Below, in pieces: positions 40,733 through 50,158 of a DNA stretch of 50,379 nt (position 1 is its first letter; each line of letters begins with the position of its first letter). A program made the position numbers and the translations under genes. Below the pieces are notes generated by a model. It searched no databases. It was not told the DNA's origin and worked only from the letters and a program-made list of their open reading frames with translations. This stretch comes from an uncultured Clostridia bacterium (lineage in GTDB: Bacteria; Bacillota; Clostridia; TANB77; CAG-508): assembly GCA_910589185.1 (NCBI GenBank), contig CAJUSU010000011.1:1-50379 (forward strand), written 5' to 3'.

Positions 40733-42478
40733 TTAAATATCTAATTTAATGTGTACCTCTTTTAATTGTTCCTTTGAAACTGTTCCTGGAGCTCCCATCA
40801 TTAAATCCTGTGCTTTACTATTCATTGGAAATGCAATTACCTCACGAATACTATCACTATTGGTTAATAACATTAACATTCTATCAACTCCTGGTGCAAT
40901 ACCAGCATGAGGAGGAGCTCCATATTGAAATGCTTGATATAAAGCTGCAAATTTCCTTTCTATATCTTCTTTTGTATATCCTGCTATTTCAAAGGCTTTC
41001 TCCATAATCTCAATGTCATGATTTCTTACCGCTCCCGATGAAAGTTCTATACCATTACAAACAATATCATATTGATATGCTAAAATATCCAATGGTTTTT
41101 TCTCTCTTAATGCTTCAATTCCTCCCTGTGGCATAGAAAATGGATTATGGCAAAAGCTAATTTTTCCATGTTCATCTAACTCATACATTGGAAAATCTAC
41201 AATCCAACAAAAAGTAAAAATATCTTCTTGTATTAGCTCTAAGCGTTTCCCTAATTCTGTTCTAATCTGTCCTGCAAACTCATTCGCTCTTTCTTCATTA
41301 TCTGAAATAAAGAAAATAGTATCTCCTTGGTTTAATTGAGCTAAGTTTATTAATTCTTGTTTTTTCTCTTCTGGAATGAATTTGTCAATTGGACCTTTAA
41401 AGGATAAATCTTCTTGTATTTCTAAATATCCAAGGCCTGGCATACCAATAGACATCGCATATTCTAAAAATTTCTCGTGGAATCCTTTTGATAAATGCTT
41501 TTGAACTTTAATCGCTCTTACTGTTCTTCCAATAAATGGTTTAAAAGTACAACATTGGAAAAACTCAGTTAAGTCAATAATAAATAATGGATTTCTTAAG
41601 TCTGGTTTATCACTTCCATATTTTAGCATTGCTTCTTGATATGGAATACGTGGAAATGGATACTGACTTACCTTTTTATCCGAAAATTTAGTAAAAGTAT
41701 GATAAATCACTGGTTCTATTGCTGCAAATACATCTTCTTGTGTAGCGTAAGACATTTCCATGTCTAGTTGATAAAACTCTCCTGGGCATCTATCTGCTCT
41801 TGCATCTTCATCTCTAAAACATGGTGCAATTTGAAAATACTTATCTATTCCAGATACCATTAGTAGTTGCTTAAATTGTTGTGGCGCCTGTGGCAAAGCA
41901 TAAAATTGTCCTGCATGTAATCTACTTGGCACCAAGTAATCTCTGGCTCCTTCTGGTGAAGAACTTGTTAAAATAGGAGTTTGTACTTCTAAAAATCCTT
42001 GCTCTATCATTTGTTCTCTTAAAAATTGTAATACTTTTGCTCTTAACATCAAATTGTCTTTTAATCTAGTATTCCTTAAATCTAAGTAGCGATATTGTAA
42101 TCTTAAATCTTCTCTTACTTCTTGATTGGTGTTAACCTCAAATGGCAATTCCTTCGTTCTTTTTCCTAAAATTTCAATTGTTTCAATTCTAATTTCTACT
42201 AAACCTGTATCTAGCTTCTCATTAATCGTTTCTTCATCTCTTTTACGAACTATTCCTTCTACCATAACAGATGACTCTACTGGAATATGTGATGCAAAAT
42301 CTACATCTTCTGTCCTTCCTGATGTAACAACTTGTGTAATTCCATACATATCACGAATGTCTAAGAATACAAGTCCACCAAAATCACGAATTGTCTCTAC
42401 AAAACCTGCAATCTTTACCTTTTTTCCCACATCTTCTAAACGTATTTCATTGCAAGTGTGTGTGTGATAATAACTCAT
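40733..42478 (-). CDS. aspS: Aspartyl-tRNA synthetase, bacterial type
   Basis: A 581-residue class II synthetase with an N-terminal OB anticodon domain, catalytic core, and GAD insert. Motif 2 lies in CFRDEDARADRCPGEFYQLD, motif 3 in GIAPGVDRMLMLL. Because gatCAB follows, the enzyme is probably non-discriminating and also makes Asp-tRNA(Asn). The residue that often separates the two classes (Leu or His after RRD) is Phe here (IRDFGGL), so it does not decide. ATG 42478 is preceded by AGAGGG; an upstream extension overlaps the leader terminator. Confidence 0.94.
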   Translation of the reverse strand: MSYYHTHTCNEIRLEDVGKKVKIAGFVETIRDFGGLVFLDIRDMYGITQVVTSGRTEDVDFASHIPVESSVMVEGIVRKRDEETINEKLDTGLVEIRIETIEILGKRTKELPFEVNTNQEVREDLRLQYRYLDLRNTRLKDNLMLRAKVLQFLREQMIEQGFLEVQTPILTSSSPEGARDYLVPSRLHAGQFYALPQAPQQFKQLLMVSGIDKYFQIAPCFRDEDARADRCPGEFYQLDMEMSYATQEDVFAAIEPVIYHTFTKFSDKKVSQYPFPRIPYQEAMLKYGSDKPDLRNPLFIIDLTEFFQCCTFKPFIGRTVRAIKVQKHLSKGFHEKFLEYAMSIGMPGLGYLEIQEDLSFKGPIDKFIPEEKKQELINLAQLNQGDTIFFISDNEERANEFAGQIRTELGKRLELIQEDIFTFCWIVDFPMYELDEHGKISFCHNPFSMPQGGIEALREKKPLDILAYQYDIVCNGIELSSGAVRNHDIEIMEKAFEIAGYTKEDIERKFAALYQAFQYGAPPHAGIAPGVDRMLMLLTNSDSIREVIAFPMNSKAQDLMMGAPGTVSKEQLKEVHIKLDI

Positions 42479-42527
42479 AAAAATTCCCTCTTTCTTTGTT
42501 TGATTAACAGTGCGAGGGCAACAAAAA

Positions 42528-42740
42528 GTCCCTTGCACTATTTCTAGTGCAGGGACGAAATCTTTTCCGCGGTACCACCCAGCTTGAAATTTAATTTCTA
42601 AATTAAATTTCCACTTATCTAAAAAACTTCTTTGCTCCTATGTGTTGGCCAAACTATGTTCTTCTATAAAAGGCTCTCAGCGCATTCACCTTTATTCTCT
42701 GTTAGCAACTTTTAGTTGGTCGTCATATTCAATGCAAATC
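42528..42740 (-). promoter_or_regulatory. T-box leader of aspS-gatCAB
   Basis: The minus strand carries the T-box sequence GGGTGGTACCGCG at about 42567-42580, an antiterminator, and the competing terminator GTCCCTGCAC...GTGCAAGGGAC then TTTTTG (42523-42556). Stem I spans about 42640-42735. The best specifier candidate in its internal loop is AAC at 42658-42660, followed by A: asparagine. Uncharged tRNA would promote readthrough into aspS. Confidence 0.85.
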
Positions 42741-42772
42741 TATTTTTAAATTTTATCAAAAACTTAACTTTT

Positions 42773-42801
42773 ATTTTACTACAATATTTATTTTATGTCA
42801 A
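42773..42801 (-). promoter_or_regulatory. Sigma-A promoter of the aspS operon
   Basis: Minus-strand TTGACA (42796-42801), a 17-base spacer and TAAAAT (42773-42778), just upstream of the T-box leader. Confidence 0.75.
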
Positions 42802-42843
42802 GATGTAAAAAATTATTTTTCCATTTTTTTACTTTTTTATTTT

Positions 42844-45453
42844 TTAAGCTTCTCTTCCATAGTAACTATCTAATAGAATTTGTTTTAATTCTTCTACTAA
42901 TGGAAGTCTTGGATTAGCAGTAGTACATTGATCTTCAAACGCTCTATCTGCTAACATATCTACTTTGCTCAAAAATTCTTGTTCTGCTATTCCTGCTTCT
43001 TGGAAAGATCTTGGAATATTCAAATCTGCATTTAACTTTTGAATTTCTGCAATTAATGAATTTACCCCTTCTTCATTCGTATATGCTGGGAAGTTCATTC
43101 TTCTTGATAAATCTGCATATTTTTGATCTGCTATAAAGTATTCGTACTTAGGGAATGATACAAATTTACTTGGCATTTTGCTATTATAGCGAACTACATA
43201 AGGTAGTAAAATGGCATTAATTCTTCCATGTGGCATGTGGAATTCTGCTCCTATTTTATGTGCCAAAGAGTGGTTGATTCCTAAAAATGCATTTGTAAAT
43301 GCCATTCCCGCAATGGTACTTGCGTTATGCATTTTTTCTCTTGCAAAAGCGTTATCTCCATGGTTATATGCTTCCCTTAAATTCTTAAATACTAATTCTA
43401 CTGCCTTTTCAGCTAATCCATCTGTATAATCTGATGCCATATTAGAAACATAAGCTTCAATTGCATGTGTTAGAACGTCCATACCTGTATCTGCTGTAAT
43501 GGTTTGTGGTAAACTCATTACCAAGTCTGGATCTATAATTGCTACATCTGGTGTTAATTCATAGTCTGCTAAAGGATATTTCTTGTTGTTTACTTTATCA
43601 GAAATAACAGCAAATGAAGTAACTTCAGAACCTGTTCCAGAAGTAGTTGGAATTGCTACCATTTTTGATTTGTTACCTAAGGTTGGGAATTTATACGTAC
43701 GTTTACGAATATCCATAAATTTTAATTTCATGCCTTCCGCATCTGCTTCTGGATGTTCATAGAATAGCCACATTCCTTTTGCCGCATCAATAGCACTTCC
43801 TCCACCCAATGCAATAATTACATCAGGATTAAAGCTTCTCATCATTTCTACTCCTCTATATACAGTTTCAAATGATGGGTCTGATTCTACATCTGAAAAG
43901 ATTTGTGAATGTACATATTCTCTTCTTTTTCTTAAGTGGTATAAAATTTTATCTACATAGCCAAATTTCACCATTCCTGGATCTGTTACAATAAATGCTC
44001 TTGAGATATTTGGCATTTTTTCTAAATATTGAATAGAACCTGCTTCAAAATAGATTTTATCTGGAATCTTAAACCATTGCATATTAACTCTCCTTTTTGC
44101 TACTCTTTTTACATTTACTAGATTAACGCTTGATACGTTTGCTGTTGTAGAATTTCCTCCAAAAGTTCCACAACCAAGTGTCAATGATGGCATATTGGTA
44201 TTATAAATATCACCAATTGCCCCATGAGTAGATGGAGAATTAACAATAATTCTTCCTACCTTTACCTTTTCTGAGAATTTACGAATGGTTTCTTTATCTT
44301 CTGAATGAATAACTGCTGAATGTCCTAATCCTCCAAATTCAATTAGTTTTTCAGCAAGTTCAATCCCTTCTTCTGCACCTTTTACAATATAATATGCAAG
44401 AACTGGGCTTAACTTTTCTTTAGAAAATGGATATTCAATTCCTACTCCATTCTCTTTTAGTACTAGCACTTTTGTATCTTGTGGTACTTCTATGCCAGCT
44501 CCTTTTGCAATATCATAAGGACTTTTTCCTACAATATCCGCATTTAAAGCACAGCCTTTTTCTGCAATAAACATACTGTCTCTTAATTTTTGTGTTTGCT
44601 CACTATTTAAAAAGTAGCAACCAGATTCTTTCATTAATTTCTCAAATTCTTTGCTAATTTCTTTGTCAACAATAACAGATTGTTCAGAAGCACAAATCAT
44701 TCCATTATCAAATGATTTTGACATGACTAAGTCATTAACAGAGGTTTTAAGTTTTGCAGTTTTATCAATATAGCAAGGAACATTTCCTGGTCCTACACCT
44801 AATGCTGGTTTTCCACAAGAATATGCTGATTTTACCATTCCGCTTCCACCAGTTGCTAAAATTAAGTTAACATCAGGATGATTCATTAAAAGTGTAGTCG
44901 CTGTAATAGATGGCTCTGGCACCCATAAAATACAATCTTCTGGTGCACCTGCTTTCACTGCTGCTTCTCTTAAAATTTCTGCTGCTCTACTACTGCTCTT
45001 TTGTGCTGATGGGTGAAATCCAAAAATGATAACATTCCTTGTTTTTGCTGCAATAATAGACTTAAACATAGTAGTAGATGTTGGATTTGTGACGGGTGTA
45101 ACACCTGCTATAATACCAATTGGTTCTGCAATTTCTTCATATCCTTCTTCTTCATTTTCAGAAATAACACCTACTGTTTTGTCATATTTAATACTATGAT
45201 AAATGTATTCTGTCGCAAACATATTCTTTGTGATTTTATCCTCGTAAATTCCACGTCCTGTCTCTTCTACTGCCATTTTAGCAAGTTCCATATGATGTTC
45301 CAACCCTGCCATAGACATTTGTTTAATGATTTCGTCTACTTGTTCTTGGTCTAATTTTAAGTATTCCTCTGATGCTTTTTTGGCTCTTTCTACTAAACCA
45401 TTAATCATGTCTTGAATATGATTTTTCTCTTCTTCACTAATTTCCTTTGCCAT
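42844..45453 (-). CDS. adhE: Bifunctional aldehyde/alcohol dehydrogenase AdhE
   Basis: An 869-residue fermentative enzyme. Residues 1-440 are a CoA-acylating aldehyde dehydrogenase (catalytic Cys in NGMICASEQSV). Residues 460-869 are an iron-dependent alcohol dehydrogenase (GGGSAIDAAKG; iron-binding His in HAIEAYVS and HSLAHKIGAEFHMPHG). It turns acetyl-CoA to ethanol in two NADH-using steps and forms spirosomes. The ATG at 45453 follows AAGGAG. The promoter carries a CAACAA(4)TTGTTG palindrome. Confidence 0.96.
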   Translation of the reverse strand: MAKEISEEEKNHIQDMINGLVERAKKASEEYLKLDQEQVDEIIKQMSMAGLEHHMELAKMAVEETGRGIYEDKITKNMFATEYIYHSIKYDKTVGVISENEEEGYEEIAEPIGIIAGVTPVTNPTSTTMFKSIIAAKTRNVIIFGFHPSAQKSSSRAAEILREAAVKAGAPEDCILWVPEPSITATTLLMNHPDVNLILATGGSGMVKSAYSCGKPALGVGPGNVPCYIDKTAKLKTSVNDLVMSKSFDNGMICASEQSVIVDKEISKEFEKLMKESGCYFLNSEQTQKLRDSMFIAEKGCALNADIVGKSPYDIAKGAGIEVPQDTKVLVLKENGVGIEYPFSKEKLSPVLAYYIVKGAEEGIELAEKLIEFGGLGHSAVIHSEDKETIRKFSEKVKVGRIIVNSPSTHGAIGDIYNTNMPSLTLGCGTFGGNSTTANVSSVNLVNVKRVAKRRVNMQWFKIPDKIYFEAGSIQYLEKMPNISRAFIVTDPGMVKFGYVDKILYHLRKRREYVHSQIFSDVESDPSFETVYRGVEMMRSFNPDVIIALGGGSAIDAAKGMWLFYEHPEADAEGMKLKFMDIRKRTYKFPTLGNKSKMVAIPTTSGTGSEVTSFAVISDKVNNKKYPLADYELTPDVAIIDPDLVMSLPQTITADTGMDVLTHAIEAYVSNMASDYTDGLAEKAVELVFKNLREAYNHGDNAFAREKMHNASTIAGMAFTNAFLGINHSLAHKIGAEFHMPHGRINAILLPYVVRYNSKMPSKFVSFPKYEYFIADQKYADLSRRMNFPAYTNEEGVNSLIAEIQKLNADLNIPRSFQEAGIAEQEFLSKVDMLADRAFEDQCTTANPRLPLVEELKQILLDSYYGREA

Positions 45454-45529
45454 TTTTCTATCTCCTTTTTGTATTTTTGGACAAAACAATTTTTGCCGTC
45501 TTTTGTTATAGTTATATCCATTGCACCAT

Positions 45530-45558
45530 ATTATATACCAACAATTTTTTGTTGTAAA
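45530..45558 (-). promoter_or_regulatory. adhE promoter with internal palindrome
   Basis: Minus-strand TTTACA (45553-45558), a 17-base spacer and TATAAT (45530-45535). CAACAA-TTTT-TTGTTG at 45539-45554 covers the spacer. A palindrome here suggests repression, as by a redox regulator, but it does not match the Rex consensus well. Confidence 0.6.
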
Positions 45559-45598
45559 TATTTTTTTATAATGATATCAGGAAGAATACAAAAGGTTT

Positions 45599-48023
45599 CT
45601 ACTTTATTCTTTCTTTAATTCTTATTTTTCCGTTTATTTGTCACAATTATCGTGATTTCTCCACTTTCATCCGTCCTATAAATTCTACAACCGTAAGTTA
45701 ATTAAATTTTTCATTGTTATCTTACTTGGATGTCCAAAAGTATTTTTCTCTCCAACTCCAACTAGTGCAATCTTTGGCTTTACCAATTCTAAAAACTGTA
45801 TTGTAGAAGATGTTTTTGAACCGATGATGTGCTACTTTTAAGATATCTGCTTGTAATCTGCCTGTACCTTGATACATCTCACATAGCTTTTCTTCTGCAA
45901 TTTCTTCTACATCTCCTGTCAACAACAAAGAAAATTGCTTTGCTGTTTCTTGTTGATACATAAATTTTGCTACAATAGAATTATTATTCAATATATTTGT
46001 ATGAATCAAATCTTTTTCTGGGAATAAGATAGATAAACTACATTTTTCATCAATTGTAATAACATCTCCTGCTTGTACTACCACTATTTTTACATTTTTC
46101 TTTTTAGCAATCTTCAAAAACTGCATATAATTACTAGATTTCTCGCCTTGTTTACTAACAATCGCCTTTTTCACTTTTAATTTCTGCATAACACTTAATA
46201 GCCCTTGACAGTGATCTCCGGTCAAAATGTGAAAACATCATATAATCAATTTTCATAATTCCTTGATCCAATAAATAAGGAATTAATGTCTTTTCTCCCA
46301 TGTTAAAACTCCCTGTTTCACTCCCTCCTCCATCTACCAAAATAGTTTTACGAGATGGAGTTTGGATAAGCATACTATCTCCTTGCCCTACATCAATAAA
46401 AGAAATTACTAATTTATCGTTGGGAATTATTTGGAAAATATAAGGAAAAAATATAAGAAAAATTAGTATTACTATTATACCTTTTTTATACTTTGTGATG
46501 AATTTATATTTATCTTGTAAATTGCTTTTATAAAAGAATATACAAATTAAGATAAAATAGTATAGACTGATTTGCCATATCTTTGGAGTTGGAACTAAGA
46601 TCTGTGAGAGTGGTAATCTACTAGAAAATTCTGCTATCCATATTAATAATTGTAAAATAGGTTGTAAAAATAAAGAAAGTATCTTTGCCAAAGGTACAAT
46701 CAAAAGTGATAGAATCAATATCATTCCTAGAATTAAACTAATACCTAAAATGGGACTTGCTAATAAATTAGAAATAAAAAAGGTAAACGAAATAGTATTA
46801 AAATGATACACCATAATTGGAATAATAATTAGATTGGCAGATAAAGTAACAATACACATTTCCTTTATTTTCTGCCAACTTTTCTCTACTATTTCTAACA
46901 GTTTATTCATATATATTCTCTTTTTTTGCTTACCACTTTTTTGTAACTTCTTGGAAAAGATAATAATGCCTATTGTTCCTCCAAAAGAAAGTTGAAATCC
47001 AATGTCTAATAGTGTATATGGGTTAATAAGAAGAATTATAAAACTGCTAATCGCCAAATTTTGATAAACATCTGATTTTCTAAATAAGATACTCGCTAAT
47101 AGTTGTAAAAGCACCATAATGCAACTTCTCGTAACAGATGCCGTAAACCCTGTTAAAGCCATAAAGAAAATAAAAAAGAAAATGAGAATTACTTTTGACC
47201 ATCTCTTATGAAACTTTAATCTTTGGATAAGTGTAGTTATTCCTAGCAAAATATAAGAAATATGCGCTCCTGAAATGGCTAACATATGGGATAAATTACT
47301 CTTTCTAAATGTCTCTTGTATATCTTCTGATAGTTCACTTTTTTCTCCTACTAATAGACCTGTACACAAATTAGCAATATCTTCTGTCAAGATTGCTCTT
47401 ATTCTTGTTACTATGTTTCTTCTAATATCATGCACTACTCTTGCTAACATACCTGTTCTATTTTTATCAATCACATTTATTTCTTCTGCTTTTATTGTAG
47501 TAATTCCTACTATCTTTTTTGTTTTAAGATATTGTGCATAATCAAATCCACCCTCATTTCTAGCTTCATTGGGTTGTTCGTAAATTCCCTTGAAACAAAT
47601 GATATCTCCATATTCTAATGTGAGTTTGTGCTCTTTTTGTCTTTTCACATTTAACACCATTTTAAAGTTCTGCTTCTTATCTTGCCCTTCTACTTTTATT
47701 ACTTGAACATAGTAAACATCTTTATATTCTTTTTCAATCTTATCATTTATAACTATTGCTTGGATTTCAATTTCTTTTTGAGCATACTTTTCATTGATTT
47801 GCTCAAAGTTATTTTCCTGCCAGATAGTAAGGCTTTCCAATAGAACAAATCCAATCAAAAAAATGATAATCATTCGTATCTTTTCTTTCGATATATTTTT
47901 AAGTAATAATATAACTAGAGTTGTCAAAATAAAAAGTATAACTAAAAGAGCTATACTTTTGAAGTATAGCCCCACAATAATTCCTAATATTCCACCTATG
48001 GTAGCAATACAAAATGGTCTCAT
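45599..48023 (-). CDS. comEC: DNA internalisation/competence protein ComEC, contains four CGG +1 shifts
   Basis: An 806-residue channel protein if four +1 shifts are allowed; 2425 bases minus four skipped C gives exactly 807 codons. Residues about 25-180 are the N-terminal DUF4131 domain, about 190-470 the ComEC transmembrane channel, and about 515-806 a metallo-beta-lactamase domain. The four CGG codons give glycines 602 (SHFDGDHCQG), 734 (AHHGSKTSS), 777 (NLGCRIYRTD) and 797 (TNKGKIRIK). Unshifted, the gene stops at 46155 and loses the MBL motifs. ComEC moves single-stranded DNA into the cytoplasm during transformation. The ATG at 48023 starts MRPFCIATIG. Confidence 0.9.
45629..45632 (-). 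other. CGGA: fourth +1 shift site in comEC
   Basis: In-frame CGG after AAA. Skipping the C (45632) gives GGA, glycine 797, and nine more residues to TAG at 45599. Confidence 0.8.
45690..45693 (-). other. CGGT: third +1 shift site in comEC
   Basis: In-frame CGG after TTA. Skipping the C gives GGT, glycine 777, and restores GCRIYRTDESGE, the conserved strand near the ComEC C-terminus. Unshifted, TAG follows after one codon. Confidence 0.87.
45820..45823 (-). other. CGGT: second +1 shift site in comEC
   Basis: In-frame CGG after CAT CAT. Skipping the C gives GGT and turns HHRF into the invariant HHGSKTSS motif of the metallo-beta-lactamase domain. Confidence 0.92.
46217..46220 (-). other. CGGA: first +1 shift site in comEC
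   Basis: In-frame CGG after GAC. Skipping the C (46220) gives GGA, glycine 602, and SHFDGDHCQGLLSV, matching the HxDxDHxxGL metal motif. Confidence 0.92.
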
Positions 48024-48058
48024 CTTTCCACCCTTTCTATTTGCCCCATATAAAATTA

Positions 48059-49381
48059 TTATTCTGCAATTCTTAGTGCTCCACAAAATCTGCCTTTATA
48101 CATTCCATTTAAATCCGAAATATTGACCTTCATAACTGTACTATCTGCATGAATAAACTTTCCATCACTGATATAAATGCCACAATGTCCACAAGGTGCC
48201 CCTGTTACATAGTCAGTTAGATATACAATATCTCCCATTTTCAAGTCACTCTGTTTTGTAATTTTCTTGCCTTTTCCACTATTATATTGTGAAACTGTAT
48301 AATGTGGAAGACTTACACCAAAATGCTTATACACATACATAGTAAATCCTGAGCAGTCAAAAGTTCCATTAGAACCATCTCCGCCCCATACATATTTATG
48401 TCCTAAATATTTTTTAGCATAAGCAACTACATCTGTTCCTTTTATGCCACTAGAACTGGTTGAATTTTTATTGCTTGTTGCAGTTTTTGTATCACTTATA
48501 CTATCTATCTTCTTTTCTTCAATTTCTGTTGCATCTTCCTTATTTTCTCTAGGCTCTGTTAAACTTCTATTCGTAATTTTAGCTTTATCTGACACATAAT
48601 CTTTTGAAATGTAACCTGTGTCATTTCCTGATTTCACTTTATACCATTTTCCTTGTTCTCCTAAAATGGTAACTTGTGCATTCAATTTTAATGTTTTAAT
48701 AATAGAATAATTTGTGCCTGCACCTTTTCTCATGTTTACTTCTTCTTCACTAATATATCCTATCTTTTCTGTTTGATTATCATCTTTTTGAGAAGAATCC
48801 TCTGGCTTAGAGTTTACTTGTGTAGTAGTTTTGCTATCTTCTAAGCTATTTGTTCTCACCCAACCACTAATTTCATCTGTTTGAATATATGACCACCCTG
48901 ATGTTTCCGCTAATACAAGAACTACATTAGAAGTTTTCGCATTTCCAATATTACTTGCATGAACCAATGGCAAAATTTTAATCGTGCTATTTTGTTTTAG
49001 CTTTTTGGTTACTGACTGTGTGTTACTTGTTTGAGCAGTATTATTGTTTTGTGTTGTAGTAGTATTGCTTTGTACATTTGTCGTATTGGAGCTTGCCTGA
49101 TTATTCGAAACCGTCCCTTGTAACTTTGCATAATCTTTGCTAACATACCCTATATAGTTTTTATACTTTATTTGATACCAATTACCTTTTTCTCCAACAT
49201 ATTCACATTCTACATTTTCTGATAATCTAGCAACAACACTTGATTCTGTAGATGCTTCTTTTCTGATATTTACTACCTCTCCAGTAATCTTGACAGTAGC
49301 TGCATTAGAAGTAATGGAAAACATAAGTAACATAGCAATAATTAAACTGCCTATTAATAATATTCTTTGTAATTTTCTCAT
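48059..49381 (-). CDS. SH3-domain NlpC/P60 cell-wall peptidase
   Basis: A 440-residue secreted protein. A signal peptide (residues 1-27, cleaved near SNA-A) is followed by three bacterial SH3 domains (residues about 28-86, 130-187, 208-268), a Ser/Thr-rich linker, and an NlpC/P60 domain (about 315-440). The catalytic Cys is in TFDCSGFTMYVYKHFG, and His in GHCGIYISDGKFIHA. It cuts gamma-D-Glu-diamino-acid bonds in peptidoglycan stem peptides; the SH3 domains bind the wall. Monocistronic upstream of comEC. Confidence 0.92.
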   Translation of the reverse strand: MRKLQRILLIGSLIIAMLLMFSITSNAATVKITGEVVNIRKEASTESSVVARLSENVECEYVGEKGNWYQIKYKNYIGYVSKDYAKLQGTVSNNQASSNTTNVQSNTTTTQNNNTAQTSNTQSVTKKLKQNSTIKILPLVHASNIGNAKTSNVVLVLAETSGWSYIQTDEISGWVRTNSLEDSKTTTQVNSKPEDSSQKDDNQTEKIGYISEEEVNMRKGAGTNYSIIKTLKLNAQVTILGEQGKWYKVKSGNDTGYISKDYVSDKAKITNRSLTEPRENKEDATEIEEKKIDSISDTKTATSNKNSTSSSGIKGTDVVAYAKKYLGHKYVWGGDGSNGTFDCSGFTMYVYKHFGVSLPHYTVSQYNSGKGKKITKQSDLKMGDIVYLTDYVTGAPCGHCGIYISDGKFIHADSTVMKVNISDLNGMYKGRFCGALRIAE

Positions 49382-49547
49382 TGGATAAGAATCTCTCCTT
49401 TTTCTTTTCTCTTTTTTATGGATATAAATTCCTTATCTCTTGTACAAGCAATAGTATATAATTAATCTCTTAAAAAGTCAATTATTCTACAGCTTTTGTT
49501 CATTAAATTTCATAACATTATCATATAAAAATATACTGGATTTTATA

Positions 49548-50024
49548 CTATCTATTCTTATTCCATACTTGAATAAACCTTTCTGCCTCTTGTTCCAAAT
49601 TCTTAATATTGTCTAATGATATCGTTTTAGCTTGTACTATCAAATTTAACACTCCTAATTTAGTATTAACTTCTTCTATTTTATTCATTGCAATATTTCT
49701 TTGAATTTTCACTATTAGACCAGTTTTAATTATCAATTCTTCTTCGTTGTATTTGTACTCTATTTGTTTTATCTGTAATAAAACAAATACTGGTATAATT
49801 AAGCTAAAAAACAATATCCCTTTACTCACTATAGTAAAAATAATCATAAGTATTAGCCAAAACCAAAACCAAAATAAACTAGTTGGCATTTTATAATATT
49901 CATCACTTTTCCTATCTATCTTCAAGTTTTCCTGATCTACTTCCGGATTTTTTATGATTTCACCACAATACATGCAAACTCTTGAATCTTCTAAAATCCT
50001 TTTTCCACACTTTCTACAAAACAT
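49548..50024 (-). CDS. Zinc-ribbon and bacterial PH-domain membrane protein
   Basis: A 158-residue protein. The N-terminal zinc ribbon is CRKCGKRILEDSRVCMYCG (residues 3-21). Two membrane helices (about 49-68 and 70-84) follow, and residues 90-158 form a bPH2-type domain (YNEEELIIKTGLIVKIQRNI; NKIEEVNTKLGVLNL). Such proteins are found in membrane-stress or secretion contexts. Function unknown. A 166-base AT-rich gap to the NlpC gene holds no visible gene. Confidence 0.75.
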   Translation of the reverse strand: MFCRKCGKRILEDSRVCMYCGEIIKNPEVDQENLKIDRKSDEYYKMPTSLFWFWFWLILMIIFTIVSKGILFFSLIIPVFVLLQIKQIEYKYNEEELIIKTGLIVKIQRNIAMNKIEEVNTKLGVLNLIVQAKTISLDNIKNLEQEAERFIQVWNKNR

Positions 50025-50097
50025 AAGTATACCATCCTCTCTATTAATAATATATTATAAAGTTTATTCAAAGTCAAGTTGTTAATTTTTAACATAA

Positions 50098-50139
50098 AAA
50101 TAGCAAGGTTCTTACAATTTCTCGTAATCCTTGCTATTT
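50098..50139 (-). terminator. Terminator of tuf
   Basis: 11-bp stem (AAATAGCAAGG / CCTTGCTATTT), 20-base loop, followed by TTATG-TTAAAAATT on the minus strand. It lies 19 bases after the tuf stop. Confidence 0.75.
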
Positions 50140-50158
50140 CTATATTTCAAGTTATATC

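Noticed and set aside
11918..46220. CGG reassigned as a triplet (Trp or Gln) as in some Firmicutes
   Set aside because: Whatever residue CGG encoded, the triplet frame after it has lost homology or stops soon; only a +1 movement restores the proteins.
11918..46220. Classical programmed -1 or +1 slippage on a slippery heptamer
   Set aside because: There is no shared upstream sequence, no A-run or stop codon at the sites and no common downstream structure.
45599..48023. comEC as an ordinary pseudogene with four frameshifts
   Set aside because: All four shifts are +1, at CGG, giving Gly, and no stop or deletion occurs elsewhere in 2.4 kb. Random decay does not follow a codon.
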